A stretch of DNA of 64,000 nt from Phytoseiulus persimilis (lineage: Eukaryota; Arthropoda; Arachnida; Mesostigmata; Phytoseiidae). Location of the stretch: contig CM075102.1 of NCBI GenBank assembly GCA_037576195.1, forward strand, positions 45,442,745-45,506,744. Reading direction: 5' to 3'. Numbering within the stretch: the stretch's first letter is position 1; every line of letters starts with the position of its first letter. Shown here piece after piece: positions 1-15,200 of the stretch. Under the pieces are notes generated by a model. It was not told the origin of the DNA and searched no databases. It saw only the letters and a program-made list of their open reading frames with translations. The position numbers and the translations under genes are program-made.

Positions 1-296
1 CATGTCACTAGTGCTTTGATCGCTTCTTTTTCGGTGCGCCCATCAGGACCTCCTCCTCGAATCCTGAGCGCGACAAGAACACCAAAGCCGAACCCGTGAA
101 CAGAACTGGTCGCAGCCCTGAGAGAAATGCAGGCCATAAGGAATTGTGGAAACATGAAATATACACAGTGGACTCTATGAGTACGGCTGTATTGCGAGAC
201 TGTCGATATTCGCTGTCTCTCTATGTAAATTCCTTCGCTATGTACATGAGGAGAGAAGCGGGGGGGGGGGAGAGTGGAACAGTTTCACGAGATCCT

Positions 297-3200
297 CTAA
301 TAGACGAAGGATTCTCCTTTACGACCCGGCCGTCCTCGAGCACCAGTCTCTCCCTTCTGGCCGGGAACACCAGGAAGACCCATGGGGCCGTCCTGTCCTG
401 CCAAACCTGTAATAAAGGCCAGGTTCAACGAGTTCCCCGATGCACCGGCACCGAGGAGGCGCGCTCCGGAAAATTCATTTCGTTGAGCTGCAAAAACGAT
501 CTACGCACCTCTCTCTCCCAAGTCTCCTTTCTCTCCGATGTCACCTTTGTCACCCTTTATGCCGGGAGGGCCCTGCGGGCCCGCAGGCCCCGGGGGGCCG
601 GGGATATAGCTGTTCATCATGTTGTACTCGCGATCGAAGGTATCCGTGTTGATCATACCTTGGTGCGCTGCGAACTGTGGGGAGGAATCCGAACCTCTGT
701 CGCCCCTTTCTCCTTTTTTGCCTTGGGATCCCGGCAGACCGGGGGGACCCATCATTCCCATATCGCCTTTGTCTCCTCGGGCTCCTTTGTCTCCTTCTCT
801 GCCGGGAGCTCCCGGGAGACCTGGAGGTCCCTGCAAGCCGAGATCGCCTTTTTCTCCGTTGCGGCCAGGCGCTCCTGGAAGTCCTACTTCTCCCTGAAGG
901 CCTCGCTCGCCACGTTCGCCTTTCTTGCCGACCTCGCCCTGCTCTCCTGGAAGCGAGAAGCATGCGCTCAATGGAGGGGGGACGGGGGACTCATTCGATC
1001 AAACCTCTCGCTCAGTCATGCCGAGTGGAAATTGTTATGTGAGTTGAGCATCGTCGAAGAGAAATTGTAGGACTCTATCAGACTGTCGTTACCTCTGGGA
1101 CCGAGCTCTCCTTTTGGCCCTTGCAGTCCGGGCTTCCCCATCGGTCCTATTCTTCCCCGCTTTCCGCGCGCTCCTTCTTCGCCACGATCGCCTCGATCTC
1201 CCTTCGATCCTGGTTCTCCCTTCTCTCCCTGAGGCCCTGGGGACCTTCAACGATTTGCACTTTACCATCTGCCGAATCTAGCTGCACCACGCGACCGGGA
1301 TCCCCTGCAAGCAATTATTCTCTCCAGCTTAGTCTTTATTGAAAGATCGTCTTCATCGTCAGCGGAACGCGCTATAAATGTCCGCAGTCGATCTCGAGGG
1401 CTCGCAGCACCAGGCTCCCCACGACTTTTACAGCGAAGATAACACCGGGAGGTCAAGGCTGTGACGGGTCGAGCTCTTTTCCGGTTTTCCCGTGATGATG
1501 ATGATCATCAACGAGTTTGAGTCACCATCATAACCGCCGCGAGTGATCGACATTTCTCTGCGCACATCGATTCTCAGAGAATTGCCGCCGCCGGCTTCCA
1601 CGAGCTCTCTCGGCTCCCTAGCACAGGGTCCTGCAAGTTGTGGCAAGTGACCAGGCTCGAGCCACCAATGTTGATGAACAACATCCGGGAGATTGTTTCC
1701 TCCTCGTCTTCCTTTATTGATTCACGGGGGACCTCGCTGGGATAGCCTCTAATCACAAAGTAATGTTGCAGCCACCTAATTTTTATGAGACAGCAATAGT
1801 ACCGAGATTGATGAACTGACCCGGCTCCCCCACCCCCAAGAATCTGCTTTGAGACGCTATCTACCGCTGGCGGCTCTCTCTGATCACAAAACAGAGAAAT
1901 TGCGACCGTGCGTGAAACTTGAACAGGTCTGACTAGTGCCCGAAAGTTACAGTCAACATCGCCGTTTCGGAAGCGGGAGTGGCTACCAACCTTTGGGCCC
2001 AGGCGGACCCATCGCCCCAACGGATCCAGGAATTCCATCTTTTCCGGAAATGCCGTCTTCACCATCTCTGCCGGGCTCCCCTGGCGGGCCTTGCGGACCT
2101 GGCTCGCCCGGGGGACCCAATCCACCATGAGAACCTGGAACAAAAAAGTCATCGTCAGTGGTCGGTTTTCGACACGCGAACCAAGAGTTTTCTTGCATCT
2201 TCTTTTCCATTCGGAAGCCGATGAGCCACCTGCGCGGAAACCCCACGGACCGTCTCGTGGAACCAAACCGTCAGGTGGGCGTGACCGGGGATTGGTTGTC
2301 GCGAGTGATGATTGCCGTTACGTGGCTTGGTTGTAGGGAAGCTCACACTGCAGGAACTAGCTAAACAAAATCTTTCCTGAGCCTCAAACGAATCAGAACT
2401 CCATATGAGAGCGGTCCTCGAGCACAGGAGGGCTCAGGCATCGTTTCCTACCGCTCCGCGGGGTCGCACTTAGATGTAGATAGCAGATGTGAGATAACGC
2501 CGAACTCTCCAGATAGGACATCCTCTCGAGCCAGCCGTGATCTCCGGGATCAGACAGATTTCTTTTGTTAACGATTGATTCTCTCTTCTCACCTCTCACT
2601 CAATCCCCCTCCGTCGTTCATTTGGTTTCCCTCGAGGCGACATTCACGGAGTAGTACCGCATCGTTTGCTTGGAGCATTCCGTTCTCAACGCAGTCACTT
2701 GGTCGGCTTCCCTCGCACTTTTTTCGCATCCCTACGACGCTACATGCCGGCATGAATATGCGGCGCCGAAGCTCCATTGAGCGCAACGCACCGTTGCGAA
2801 CGGAGCTCCGTTGATCGACTGGTCTTCGCTACTCAACTTTCACGCAAAACAGAGGAGTTTCGGCACAAAAATAGAAAACACACAATTCAATTTGGCTTTC
2901 TGGCAGCTGGCATGGGTGGGCGGCTAGTTCCATTACGAAGTAATCAGACAGGGCAGGGCCCCTTTACCACGTACCGCTGATCAAGCGATCCACCGACCGA
3001 CTGCCTGACTCAATGACGTTGAATTTCAAACAATCGACGTCATCACTTTTCTCTCACATTTCGTTCGTCTGCATAAGCGACGAGCCGAACTCGAAAATTA
3101 TTCAAGCGCACCTCAAGCCCCTCCAGCCGAGAAGCTCGTGCGGGCTGACTTCGTCGAAACCGCGCTGTCTGCGAGTCGCGCAAGAGCTTTCCTTCGCGTC

Positions 3201-6200
3201 TCCTTTCACGAGGCGACGGAACTGTTCAATTAGCGTCCTGAGGAGAGAGTCGCCGCGCACCAAAGTCCAATCGCGGTCCACCACGAGCTGTCAGAGAATC
3301 GAGGCTACACCCACATTGTGTCGTCCGAATCACGTTCCCCGCGAGCTTCTCATTCGCATTCCCAGCCCCGGCGGAGTTCCCCCGTGCCGGCGTTTCCCCG
3401 AGTATGAACCCTCTTTTGAATGGGAGTCACCCAATAAATCAGCTGCTTGACGGATTGGCTACCGACTGCGACAGATTACAACCGCCCACATGCTGTTGAC
3501 ACACTAGGAGTAATCGAGTTGTGGGAAAGATGACTTTGAGCACTTCTGAGTCCTCCGGGGCTCTCCCTGAGCTCGTTGCGGGACGAGGCAGTCCTGCCAT
3601 ACAACGGTGTGGAGGGCAACGCTAATTAAGCACGTCACGGACTACGTGGTGAGCAGAGTGGGTTCCGGTTCAAGAGCGTCGTGAAGTGGATAGACCGGTG
3701 GCTGGAACCCGAGAGTGAGGAACAGAGTTTCGGAGCTTCCAGACGGCTTAACGGTAAGGGGTGAAGCCAACGCTCTTAGACGGAAACCTGGACTGGCCCG
3801 TTATTCGACGGAAAACGAGTGGCGGGATGGACGCAGCAATTCGGTCGCGGGATGGACGCAGTTTGGTTGCGGTATTCTGGGAGCCGTGCTCAAATCTCCC
3901 GACTTGAGGGAGGTCCCTCAACATCGGGGGTTCGTCTCTCCCGTGATTTCCCCCCAAGCGAAATCCGTCGGCGCGTCCGAGATGAAGCCCACCCGCACAC
4001 CCGTTCAGTCCATATTTCTCTTGCCAATCGGTCTGATGACTCGAATCGCGGAGAGACAATCTCTGAGCCAGCTAGTCTTGACACTTGAGTGACTTGGATC
4101 GATTCGAACGATCAAGGGAGCTCGAAACTGTCTCGGAATCGTCCTTGTTCCAGTGATGGTCGATTCTCGTGATTCTGGCCGGACACAAGATAGACATCTT
4201 CTCTAAGGTTCTGCTTTTCTGTGGTCTCCAAATACAATATCAGAGCGGAGTCGTCCGTTGGAGTTAACTCGATCTTTACTGCGGGAGACGATCATCTCAC
4301 GACTATAATTTTCTCCAAGACTCTCGTCGTTGCGGTAGGTTCCGTCGTACATGCATTCTCAAGTGCCCAGGTGGCACAGATCGTGCTCGTTGTTCACGAA
4401 CCGGAGGAACGGGCCTATTTCGTGAAGTCGGGCTTGGGTGACACTCATCAAGTCTGACAGCTGTCTGGACCGAAATCCCTCGTCTGGGGATGGTTCTCAT
4501 TGAGTGAATGAGAGCCGCTGATGAAGCAGGGCCGCCGAGCGAGTTTTCACGAGTCAATTTTGCGCAACATTCATCCGATGTTTCATGGCTGTTCACTCCA
4601 CTCCCAAGTTCATCGTCGAAATTGACAGTCGAGAAACGTCTGGATCTTCGGCTGATGCCACTGACGGCGTGTTGTGGCAGCGTTGGAACCGTCAGAGACC
4701 AAAGAATCATCGAGAAACAAGCTCGAGGGACACCCTCTTTGCGTTTTCTCCGGAACAGCTCGCGGATGCTTGACCGTGCGATACGACCGCTTTCACCGCT
4801 CCACTATTCCCCGCCTGAAGGCTGTCGCCCTCGCAATCGATCAACAGGCTCTTGAACGAGGCGTTCGAGTTTGATCTTGGAACGCGCAACGCTCTTTCGG
4901 ACTGACCAGACCCACCGATTTCCATCCCGGAAAACCTGTGGAAGTCTGCTCAGGTTTGAGTCTTCAGTAGACGGACCACGGCTGTAGGAGTTCTCACTTG
5001 AGACATTCGTGGAACATCCCGCCGGCTCGTGGTTTCGTTCTTGCGTCCATGTGTTCTATGGTGACATTCAACAGGGGCTCAATCTCACCGAAGCGGCAAT
5101 CCGATTGCCGCCCGACATAAGCCGAGTAAGTGCAGTGCGAAGACCGAAGCTTTTGTGTCTCGCGGGCGCTCCGGTGGCGGTGGGAAAAGAAAATAGATTC
5201 TAGCAGATTAGAAGGAGGTACCTAGGCGGATCGTAATTCAGGATCAACGATCGTTCGGCCGACCGACTCCTAACTGACATCCTCACCATGAAGCATAATC
5301 CGACTTCTGTGTTTCGTTTCCTTTCAGCTCGAAACTTCTGCGAAGGAAACCCCAGTTCTAAATAATGATCCCCGCCTCCGTCCGAGCCTCATGTTGTGAG
5401 TTTCTAGCGACTCTGTAGTTGTAGTCTCTTATATTCCTCCGCGGAAGAAGCGGTTCGAGAATGAATCCAGTCGTCCGAGTGCGGAAAGTCAATGCATAAT
5501 AAACGCACCATAATACGTGATTTATTCACTTCAAGCAGCATGGCCAGATTGATTCCGGTTCTGCAGAAGAATGAACGCACTGGCAAGCTTTGGGAAAGGG
5601 CGGAATGCTGGGAACGACAGACCGAGATTCCTCGGGAATCCCGAAAACTACAGTCGCCGATAGAACTCGAGTTCCGGCGAACTGGCAGTCTTCGACAAAA
5701 TTCAGGACAGACGCAAACGCGCTGGCGTAACCCAGGCCGAAGGCTCGTGTGATTGCCATCGATTGTTTTGGTCGGTCTTCCGAGAAGCGTTGTTTTTTCT
5801 TTCCCTTGTAAAAATTGATGTTTCGCTCAAGGCCGACGGAGACGCTGCCGACGTCGAGATCAGGTCGCTTCTTTGTAAACCTTGTAGAGCCACAAATCTT
5901 CGCTGTCTTGACAGACGAGTCTGGCTCAGATGAGAACTGTGAACCTCTTTGTGCCGGTGAGAAAAGAACTCGAAGCTAGCCGGCTCGTTCCGTCTCCAAC
6001 AAACAGTCGAGTAAGCAAGAAACGGAAAACGTTTCTGCCTAACTGTCTGCGTCGCTTCCTCTGCGGGCGTCCCTCCCCCAACGGAACTCCTCACTCTCTA
6101 TACTTCCCACCGTTTTTCGAACTCCTCTTCGGAATCAGAGTTTCCCCACTTCAGATCTGTGATCTGGAGAGGCTGAAAGTCGCGTTCGGGACATTGAGAC

Positions 6201-9200
6201 GGCCCCTTTCCCGATTATTTTCGATTTTCCCCACTGCTCGCCTCCGAAAGTCACAATTTTCTCGAAAGTGCAGACTCCACGCTGAAGGAGGAGGGTTCGG
6301 GTGGTCCATCCATCTCGAGATTTTTCCGGTGTCGAAAAATCAGAATTGCCGGTGTGTCGAGCGGCTCGCAAACAAATATCAAATGGAGGCAGCCAGGAGA
6401 AAACCCGCATCCATCAGAATGGCAGACACCATGAGAGACAGCGCTCCGTGCTGTCAGCTGGGCCGACATTCAGTCTTCTGCAGGCGTCAAGGGGATTATC
6501 CACTTTGCGCGCGGGATTATCGTTCTGCCTCAAGTCACCTTCAGCAACATTAACGCATCCAAATATAGGATCAGCGCGCGAGGCTTCGCCATCCAGGACG
6601 ACTCAAACCTTAGGAAAAATATTTCAGTTCCCCGCGTCGTCATCAGTGCTCGAACACCCGCCGCTGGGTCGTCCTGCCTATCGAAATCTTGGGAGGAATG
6701 ACGAACCTTTTCGATCATCATGTATTTCGCCTGGCTCGAGGCTTGCCCCACGCGTCTCAGAAAGTGCTCAAGCAAAACAGGGAATACTGAGCGCGGCGAC
6801 CATCCGTTATGGCCGGAGGGCATTTCGCCGCTTCAATCACGACAACGTCTGAACGGAACGGCGACCAACCCGGCGTCACCCACGGCGCGACGTCAAACGT
6901 GCAGAGTCGTCGTTCTGGGCGAACTGTTTCACTTGCTCGCACGAAAATCAACTTTTTGATCCAGGCGCAGTAGGCTTGGTTCTGGAAGTTTTGAATGACT
7001 CCCTGTTGATGAGAATTGGGTGAATCTACGGATGGACCCAAGAACGGGGGCTGCTTCATCGGAGTTTCAAGCTCAGAAGTCGTACGGGAGAGACCGAGCG
7101 GACGACCGAATAGCTGCAGCGACTTTAAGTGGCACCCAGACGGAGTGACGACCGACAGAGTGAGTGAACGAACGGACGGCTGGCTGGCTGGCCACCCCTG
7201 AGGTTCCGTGTCGCCGATGTTGTGGGGTACTTGATGCGAATCTGATAGAGCCGCGGCGAGCGAGCGAGTCCCTCACTGGGCAACAACCAGCATTGAAGAG
7301 GTTATTTGGAGCTGGGATTGTATTTGGATGTGTTTGTACTGGTGCTTCCGACAGCGGGCGTCGTTTCTGAGGGGAACCCATCACTTCGAGATACGGCAGC
7401 GACAACATCAATGAAAAACTTCACATTTGAACTGGACCGATTCGAAGAAATTCCGGGAGCGAGTGCTCCAAGAGCTTCGATGTCATTTCGCTCTGTCGAG
7501 GGAAACCGCGGGTACGTTCTACATTCCGAACCTCGTCAACAGCACTGTCAGGCCAGATTCCTGTTTGACGAGAACAATGCCTGCATCTTCCATTCTGCCC
7601 AAACCTTGAAAGAGGTACGGCGGAGAACGGTATTGGTGCCGCCGAAATTCCGATGAGATCATAGAAGACTCTCGATCGCGTTTACTGATTTCACGATGGA
7701 TCGCGATTGGAACGAAATCGATTCCGCCACTCGGGTAGGTATCGATGACCAACCGTATTGCCCTGGTATCCAACAGATGACAAACCTCCTCCTCGACTTT
7801 ACCTCGGAAAACCGCATCAGATGAGATCGCTATCTGCGGAGTTCGTTATCTGATATTTTCGTTATGCGGGAAGGTGCGGAACTGATGCGTTTTGTTTTGG
7901 TTAGGATCGAGGAAAAATGGTTGATCATCTGCGGGATTGTCGGGTACCGTTTTTCTGTCCACAGGAGCATTATTGCTTTGGGTGATTCCCGAATCTGAAA
8001 TCATGGATGAACATGGAGTGTTTGGAACGCCGTGTTCCCAGCGCTCACTGCGGGTGCTGCGTGGCCCGAAACGGAATTCATCCGCTATAATTTATGACCG
8101 ACCAAGCATCGCCCGCTCCGCGGATCGAGCGACCGATAGTTTCTTCCAAAGCTTCGGCATGAAACCATCGACTTTTGGCCGGATTTGTTTCCATCGTTTC
8201 ATCGCTGCTCATGGGCGTGGTGCTGGTGGTGGTATTGGCGCGATACCATCAGGCGTCGACAGTTTCTATCGTTCTAAATCAACTCAAGTTTCGAGTTTTG
8301 CTCTGTGTCGGTAGTCCGGTCCGTTCAGGCGAGAACCTGAGAAGTATCTGGATGTCGTTCTCCAGTGCCGGGAACTGTTGAGGTCTCGCCGAGATACGAC
8401 GACACAAAGACGTCGAACTCGCGCCTCCCCGCATTTTCGGCTCTTTGATAGGTTGCGTAAACAGTCCTCTGGCACCCAAAGCAAGACAGGTTCGGGTTCC
8501 GATCGGACATCGTTGGTCGTAATCACCCGCTTTGCCACGAGGACTGATCCTCGAGAGAATTCCCGATGTTGAGCGCATCATTAATAACAGTCAACGCTGC
8601 ACGATAGACCGAGCGAAGCTTCTGGCGGTGTGTTCTCGGAGGAAATTTCAGAACGGAAGGAACGGTTCGTGACAACGCTTCCCGCGCATCGGTTCCTGTT
8701 TTCAGCCTTGATTCCCGAACGCACAACAACGCCTCCCCGGGGCGAAATACGAGAGACACAGAAGCAATCGAAAAGAACGCTGTCTCTGCGCCTGCATTGA
8801 ATCATAAATTCAATTTTCAAATTTGTTCGGCTCTTCCAGAACAGACTGAACCGTCACTTCGAGGAATCTTTCGTCGAAGCTACTCGGGATTGGATTTCAG
8901 ATGGGATGTCACCGCTCGGAACCATTCGAAGTCTGGATATCTCGAGAAGCTCCCTGATCGCAGGAGCGTATGACCGGGGGCAGGCGAGGAAGCCGTCCGA
9001 AACATTTCTATGACAATGCGAAACCCGCACTGCCCCGCCGAAAGATCCGATTCTGCTGCGGGCCGTCAGAGCCCAGCGGAGGAGGATGCGATCGACAGAA
9101 TAATTATATCATCTCAGTCAGAGTCATGCCGGTCCGAAGGATACGCGGCAGCTTGCCCCGCTCCGCGGACGATTACGCCGCGACAAAGCTCATCAGTTCT

Positions 9201-12200
9201 TGAATCACGACTTTCGGAATCATCACATTTTCGTTCGCGTAATGAGGCGCGTTCGCAAGTTCTTGTTTCCTTTCGCTCGGAGGCAGAGCCATGCCATGGT
9301 ACGGTGGTTTCAGAACGGAAACAAGCGGTACGGAATCGCTATGCATCTTTTTATAGCAACAGGGAGAATGTCGAACCTCGAGGAGGAATCGAATGAAAAA
9401 ATCAAGAAGGACATGCGGCCCTTCGACCACGAACGCCATCGTTAGCGAGATCTTTTCCTCGGTCCCGAGTTGTACGGAAACAGTTGTGCACTTCGATCGG
9501 GACGGAGCGCCGAGAGCGGAACGGGAGTTCCTTCTCTGATGAAGGAGTCGGCGCCCTTCTCTGTTCGGCTCGTGGAAAAGCGGAGGAGCGACGAGTCGGG
9601 AAAAGCGATGGAACGAATCCTTCCCGCCATCCCGGCTGCTAGGACCGTGTCTCTCATCGGTGCCAACATCGTGCGAGAGCGGCCTGGATTACAGAGGCCA
9701 ACACGGCGCCCAACGGAAGGAGATGGGAATGTCGACGGGAACGAGCGGACAGCGCTGTTTACAACGACCATAACCTCACTTCCGAGGGAACACAGAGCCT
9801 CTGACGACCTGGTTCCAGGGATCGGCGGGCAGCAAGATTCCGGTTCAAGACAGCTGCCTGACCGACGCAACGGCACGATTCAGTTGGCCACAGCCCTCTC
9901 CAAGTGAAGATTGAATCGTTTAACAACATTTGGCGTCGGCCCCGTTGGGAAGTGCGCGTTGGCAGCTGCAGGCCGAGTCGATTACTGTCCACCGGTCACG
10001 TTACAGTGACCACAGCGAGGAGATCACAGAGAAGATTACAAGAGCTGACAATGCCCTCAACACCGATCCGGATCCGGGGCATCGTCACGTCACGCCAGGC
10101 AGTAATCAGGTGTTAGACCAACTTCGCTCGGCCCGGGTTCCAACGGAGCCTCGCGTGCTCTCCTCGCTGACAAATGTAAATAACAGACCGGCCGACCGCC
10201 TGCCTGACTGGGTGAGTGTTTCCGAGTGAGTTTGTGAGTGAATGAAAGCCCTGGCGTGGTCAGAACGCTGCACTTCGGAGGGCGATCATTATATGTCCTA
10301 CCCGGACCGGGAGCTCGATCCGTCGCCGCCGCTTGACCGGTTCCGACTCAAGACATCGAATCACTCTGATTGCTTCGCCGGCTGGGTCGCATCGATCCAA
10401 CTGCGGCTAACGCACCTCTAACAGAATTCGGTTCGGAGCCAAACGCAAACGATGCGCAGATTTATTTGTTGAGCGCGAGGTCCCGCTGCGCGGTGTGGGT
10501 GGCACGCCCGCCTGCCCGTTCGTTCGTTCGTTCGCTCGCTGACTCGTACCGAAGACTTTTGACTCGTACGAATTTCAATTTAGCTCGGCCGGAGGATGTC
10601 ATGCACTCTTCGTTTTTGCTTCGTTCGCGTCCTGACACGTGCGTCTGGCTCGGAAAAGAATGAAACACTTTGAAAAGGAGGCACGCTCGGGAAGTCACGA
10701 GTTTTTTGTACGAATCCCGAGGCAGCGTGAGACCTGTGAGTATGAATGAAAACGAACAGAAAGACGAGCTGTGGAAGCAACGGAAAATCGGCAGTCGCCG
10801 GACACAGAAACCGATCCGCGGTAAAACGAAAGCCTGTGGGACCGCGGGAGTCGTTGCCTCGCAACGGAGGATTATGAGCAACGCTGCGGCTCCGCTCCGA
10901 TCCTCTGGTCGCCTAATATCGCTCGGGATGTATGAGTGGTATCATCTCGAACTAATTACCACGCAGCTCGAACGGGATCCGGAAGGCATCCTCGTTCGAG
11001 TCGTGACTTCGTATCACCGGTTCAAGATTGAAAGGAGCAATACGAGATGTCAACACAGAAGGGGTGCTCGCGAGCGGTAAGAGTACACTATCGGGGGGTG
11101 CATCGGCCCGAGTGGGTTCCGCGGTTTCGGCCGCAGAACCGTGACCCAATTTTCGTGGAGCTAGTACACCCCGCTGGTGGAAGTCTTGAATCGAAAATTT
11201 TACCTTTTGGTCCGGGCGGTCCAGAGTTTCCAGGCAGTCCGACAGAGCCGGCTTTCCCGTCCTCGCCGGCCTTCCCGGGAGGTCCTAGAGGGCCTGGCTC
11301 CCCTTTTTCACCTTTGATAGCGACCACTTCCATGTAACCCAGTGCGCCTCCTTGATGCAGTCGGGTCGCCCCCACGGACCGTTTGCGGCTCTGCAGGATC
11401 ACGTGAGCGTCACCTGCGGGAGAAAAAAACGACATCCATAACTCTTCCTGGAAGTGTCGTCTGTCGCGTCCTGGTTTTTGCTTAGATCTTGAGCCATTCT
11501 TCCGACTCGATTGGAAACCCAAGCGCTATGATTTCATCCATTGCTCCCGGTGGCGACCGAGGCCGACCCCCGCCACAATCTATCATTGCAGAGCGATCTC
11601 GACCATCCGAACCGGCGAGGAGCGACGTAAGAAACGTTTCGTCTGATTCACTCAAATAGATTTTCTCACGGCAATTCGACCAATGAAGACAAATGAAGGA
11701 ACGGGCACTCGACGAGGCACGCGATCCGATCAGCGTACAATGATCTTTATTGTGGCTAATCCTCGCGAATGTCTTGGTGTATGAGCACAACCGAGTTCTG
11801 TCATGCCTCGACCGAACTCACACGATGCCAAGACTCGATCACGGCGTCTCTCAGGCACGAGTCAATTCACCCGTTAACCCAACCGCGGTATTCTTCCTCA
11901 TCGATTTCTACATCGAAGCCTTCGAGCTTAGTGAAAATAGCATTGTGGCGCTTGGCGGAGTCCGTAAACAGGATAATGAAGTATGTAAATTCCTCCAGTC
12001 CCGAACGACTGTTCTTTCGATTGAACACACAGTTCGATTCAAGAACTGCGACAGCTTAATGTGTCCTCACAGCTAAACATCTCGAGTTTTGAACCTGCCC
12101 GAGCCGCACCTGGCCCCAGGAATAAAAAGTTTCATAAGGAGAATCCCGAGTGCCAACGTCCTCGACGTGGCGTCAAGAGCGATCAACCGAAGGATCTGTT

Positions 12201-15200
12201 GAGCTCGTCGCGCCTCCATTCTTCCCTCCCCTCGCTTGGGCGGGCTCCGGGGGCATTGATGGATCCAGAACGCCGTTCGCGACTGTTTCCACGGGTTCAT
12301 CCGAGCATGAGTCAGAACTCCGACCTGGGGCAGGTCTGCGTTCCCCATATTGAACTTTTAGCAGTCGGACTGCGATGACGAGCCGATTCTCCCTCACCGC
12401 GTCTCAGCGCAGCGGGCTTGAGGAGATTTTAGGGATCTCGGCTTGGCCGGTCGGGTCCCGGTCTCGAAAGGGAATGAAAGTATAACATGACACCGGCTCC
12501 GAAGACCTTCGATGGCGATGGAAATCATAATAATGCTTCTGTTCATGCTGTGTTTCTCAATGTTCGCAGAGGTCCCCATAATGAGATGCACCCATCTTCC
12601 TTCGGGCGCTGGGCTCCTGGAGCTAGCTTCGGGATATCGCTGTTTCAATCCCTTTGGTGTGCAAATGCACAACGAGCTTCTGAGCAAGCTTTCGCCCCGT
12701 CCAGACTCTCGATTCCGACTGTGAACCGCAGTTAAACGCTCCGTCAGACGTCGAACCTTTCCGTCCCTCCGGGCGATTTGCACCCAGTCAGTCAGAGAAC
12801 CTCGATGAACGATTGGGCTGGCGAGCTTGCTGTGCCTAGCGTTGCTCATTTGAAGTTTTGTGTCGCGAGTGAGAGCGAAGAAACCTCAGGAATGGCATAA
12901 GAAGCCACTAAAGCAAGCAATGCAAATTTATGCTCGCTCGCTCGCTCTCTCGTTCGTCCGCCACCGTGCTTGCCAGCCAGCCACTCGTGCAGCGTCGCTG
13001 AAGGTGTGCGCTCATCTCCCGCCAGAGAGTTACCCAGTCTTGCAGCGTTTTCGAGCCCGAATGCTCCTTCCGTACCTGGGTTTCTCGAGCGGTTGAACGG
13101 TGTCTTTTCGTTGCGGAGGAACATTTCTCGATTCTGGTGCGCACATTCGATTGAGGTCGCATTCAGGCCATAGGCTCGTGGAAATCCCGCATCGGTCACA
13201 CTCCGCTCGGACGTCGGGAATCGATTCCGAGGACTTCTGTTAGGCTTCGCCGGATAGCGCGGTCGAGTATATCGGATTTGGAGCGCGAACCAACGCATCG
13301 GATCTGACGGGGCGCTTCGAAGATTTGAGGACCGTTCGACGATCGGATGTCACCCGACCGCCCACGATGCCATTTGAGGCGTCCAGCACCGGGTTGGAAA
13401 GATTCGCTTCAGCGGCAATTAAGCGACAAGTATGCTGCTCCTTGAAAGTGAAGAGGAGGAGAGACGAGCGAAGATTTCTCGATACATCGCAACTTTTCGC
13501 CGCCTGACTGCTCCTGCCACAACGAAAGTCTCCGCGCAAAAGTCGTCGGGTCACTGACGAAAAACACAGAAATTCCCAGGCACCCTTGAAGAGCAAAGTC
13601 GGGCTCCTTCTTTTCTTCTCCATGAACTCACGGCGACAGGAAAACAAAAACGGCGGCAGCAGCGAAGACGACTTTTCAGTACTTTCCGACAACATACACC
13701 GCCGCTGGAACGGTAAAATAATAGATTGCGGCGGATTCGAGACGGCCGCGCAGAACCCAATCAGTTCATTCAATCTCTCGTCGGATTCGTTGTTCCATGG
13801 TCCTCTTTTGCACTATCGTTTATGGCGATTCGGAGGTGGATAGCCTCTTATCTTTTCCCGGGGACAGACGTCGCTAAAAGGAGAAATGTAAAGGAAGAAC
13901 GCGAGGAAATCAAATCCCGGAGAGTTCGGACGAAGAGTTCGGTCTCAAACTCATTCAGATTGATGAACCTGCTGGCTGTCAGTCGGTCGGTGGTTCAGCG
14001 CTCCGGGCAGAGCGAACTCGTAAACCTCACCACGGTTGAAACCGCGTTCCGATAAGAACATTGACAACCCGCTACAACGTCAACAAGCGGACGTAGAAGG
14101 ACGTGAGCCGAGTGAGATTCTAATCGGAGCCTCTTCCTTTGACAGCTTTCGCCCGACGGAATTTCGTTCTCCGATGCCGACGTTCGAGGTGGACTTGCGT
14201 TAGAAAGTCCACCGAACGCAAGATAGGACCTCGAAGAGCCGTTCCTGCGCATCGTCGTCCCCCCCCCCCCCCCCGCTAGAACGATGCTCGTTCGGGTGGC
14301 TTCGCTGGGAGTTGCCTGCGACCGACGCAGCGAAGAAGAGACGCCGCCAACGCTGGTTCGAACACGTTTGGATGAGACTCGAAGTCAGATCTGCGGTCGG
14401 TCGAGGAGGAAGACCGAAAACTCGGGCTGTAGCGATCCATCAGATGACTATGGGTATGTTGTCATTTCGCTGGTGGCAACTATCGATAACCAGTCGGACG
14501 GCGGAGCCACCGACTGAGCTTGGCGGACGGACGGCCAGCCGGTCTCCTCGCCTTCCGCGATCCCGGTCGACTGGCTAATCATTCGACCAAGCAGCAGATA
14601 TCCAATAAGCCAAAAGCGGACCGAATCACCCATCAGAAGGAGGCCAGGAAATCAAGTCAGCGAGAGCTTGCGCGATCCTTCAGCGCAGCCCTCAGAATGA
14701 CCAGTGGCCGAGGAGGCTGAGTTTACAACTATTCCAATTCGTTCCGGTTGCGCATTTACCGGGAACTCAATCTGGACGTTTGAGCGGGGAGCAGTTCCAG
14801 CTCTGTCCCCGCGTGAACATGGAACCTGGGCGCCGGACTCTTGTCCCTACTGTCGAGCCTGGCGGGCGGAACTGTCCCTGGATTCATTTCGAAAACAGTG
14901 TCCCCTCGTCGTGTGAAGTCGATAGAGCAGCTCGACCCTTCGGATTTGTAGATCTTCGCACCCGGGTGGCTTTCGAATAACTCAGCGCAGAGGTGACAGT
15001 TGACAGGGCTCCTCTCCGCGACGTCATCCATCCGGAAGATCCGACACCGTTGTTTTTGGCGGCCGAAGTGAGCGATGTGAATTCAAAATTGGGATGAAAA
15101 GGAGAGAACTCCCACCTGGCCTCATTGTTCCTTCTCTCTCAAGCCTCGAGGGTCGAATAAATGAAATTACTGCAAAGCGCCTCACAGGTTCGCCCGTTCC

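Noticed and set aside
96-1070. 324-codon plus-strand open frame
   Set aside because: It lies antisense to collagen exons. Gly-Pro-rich codons give few stops on the opposite strand; it starts with GTG and shows no domain.
13240-13773. 177-codon minus-strand frame in the first collagen intron
   Set aside because: No family features, no splice consensus support and no plausible promoter. Similar-length frames occur throughout this sequence by chance.
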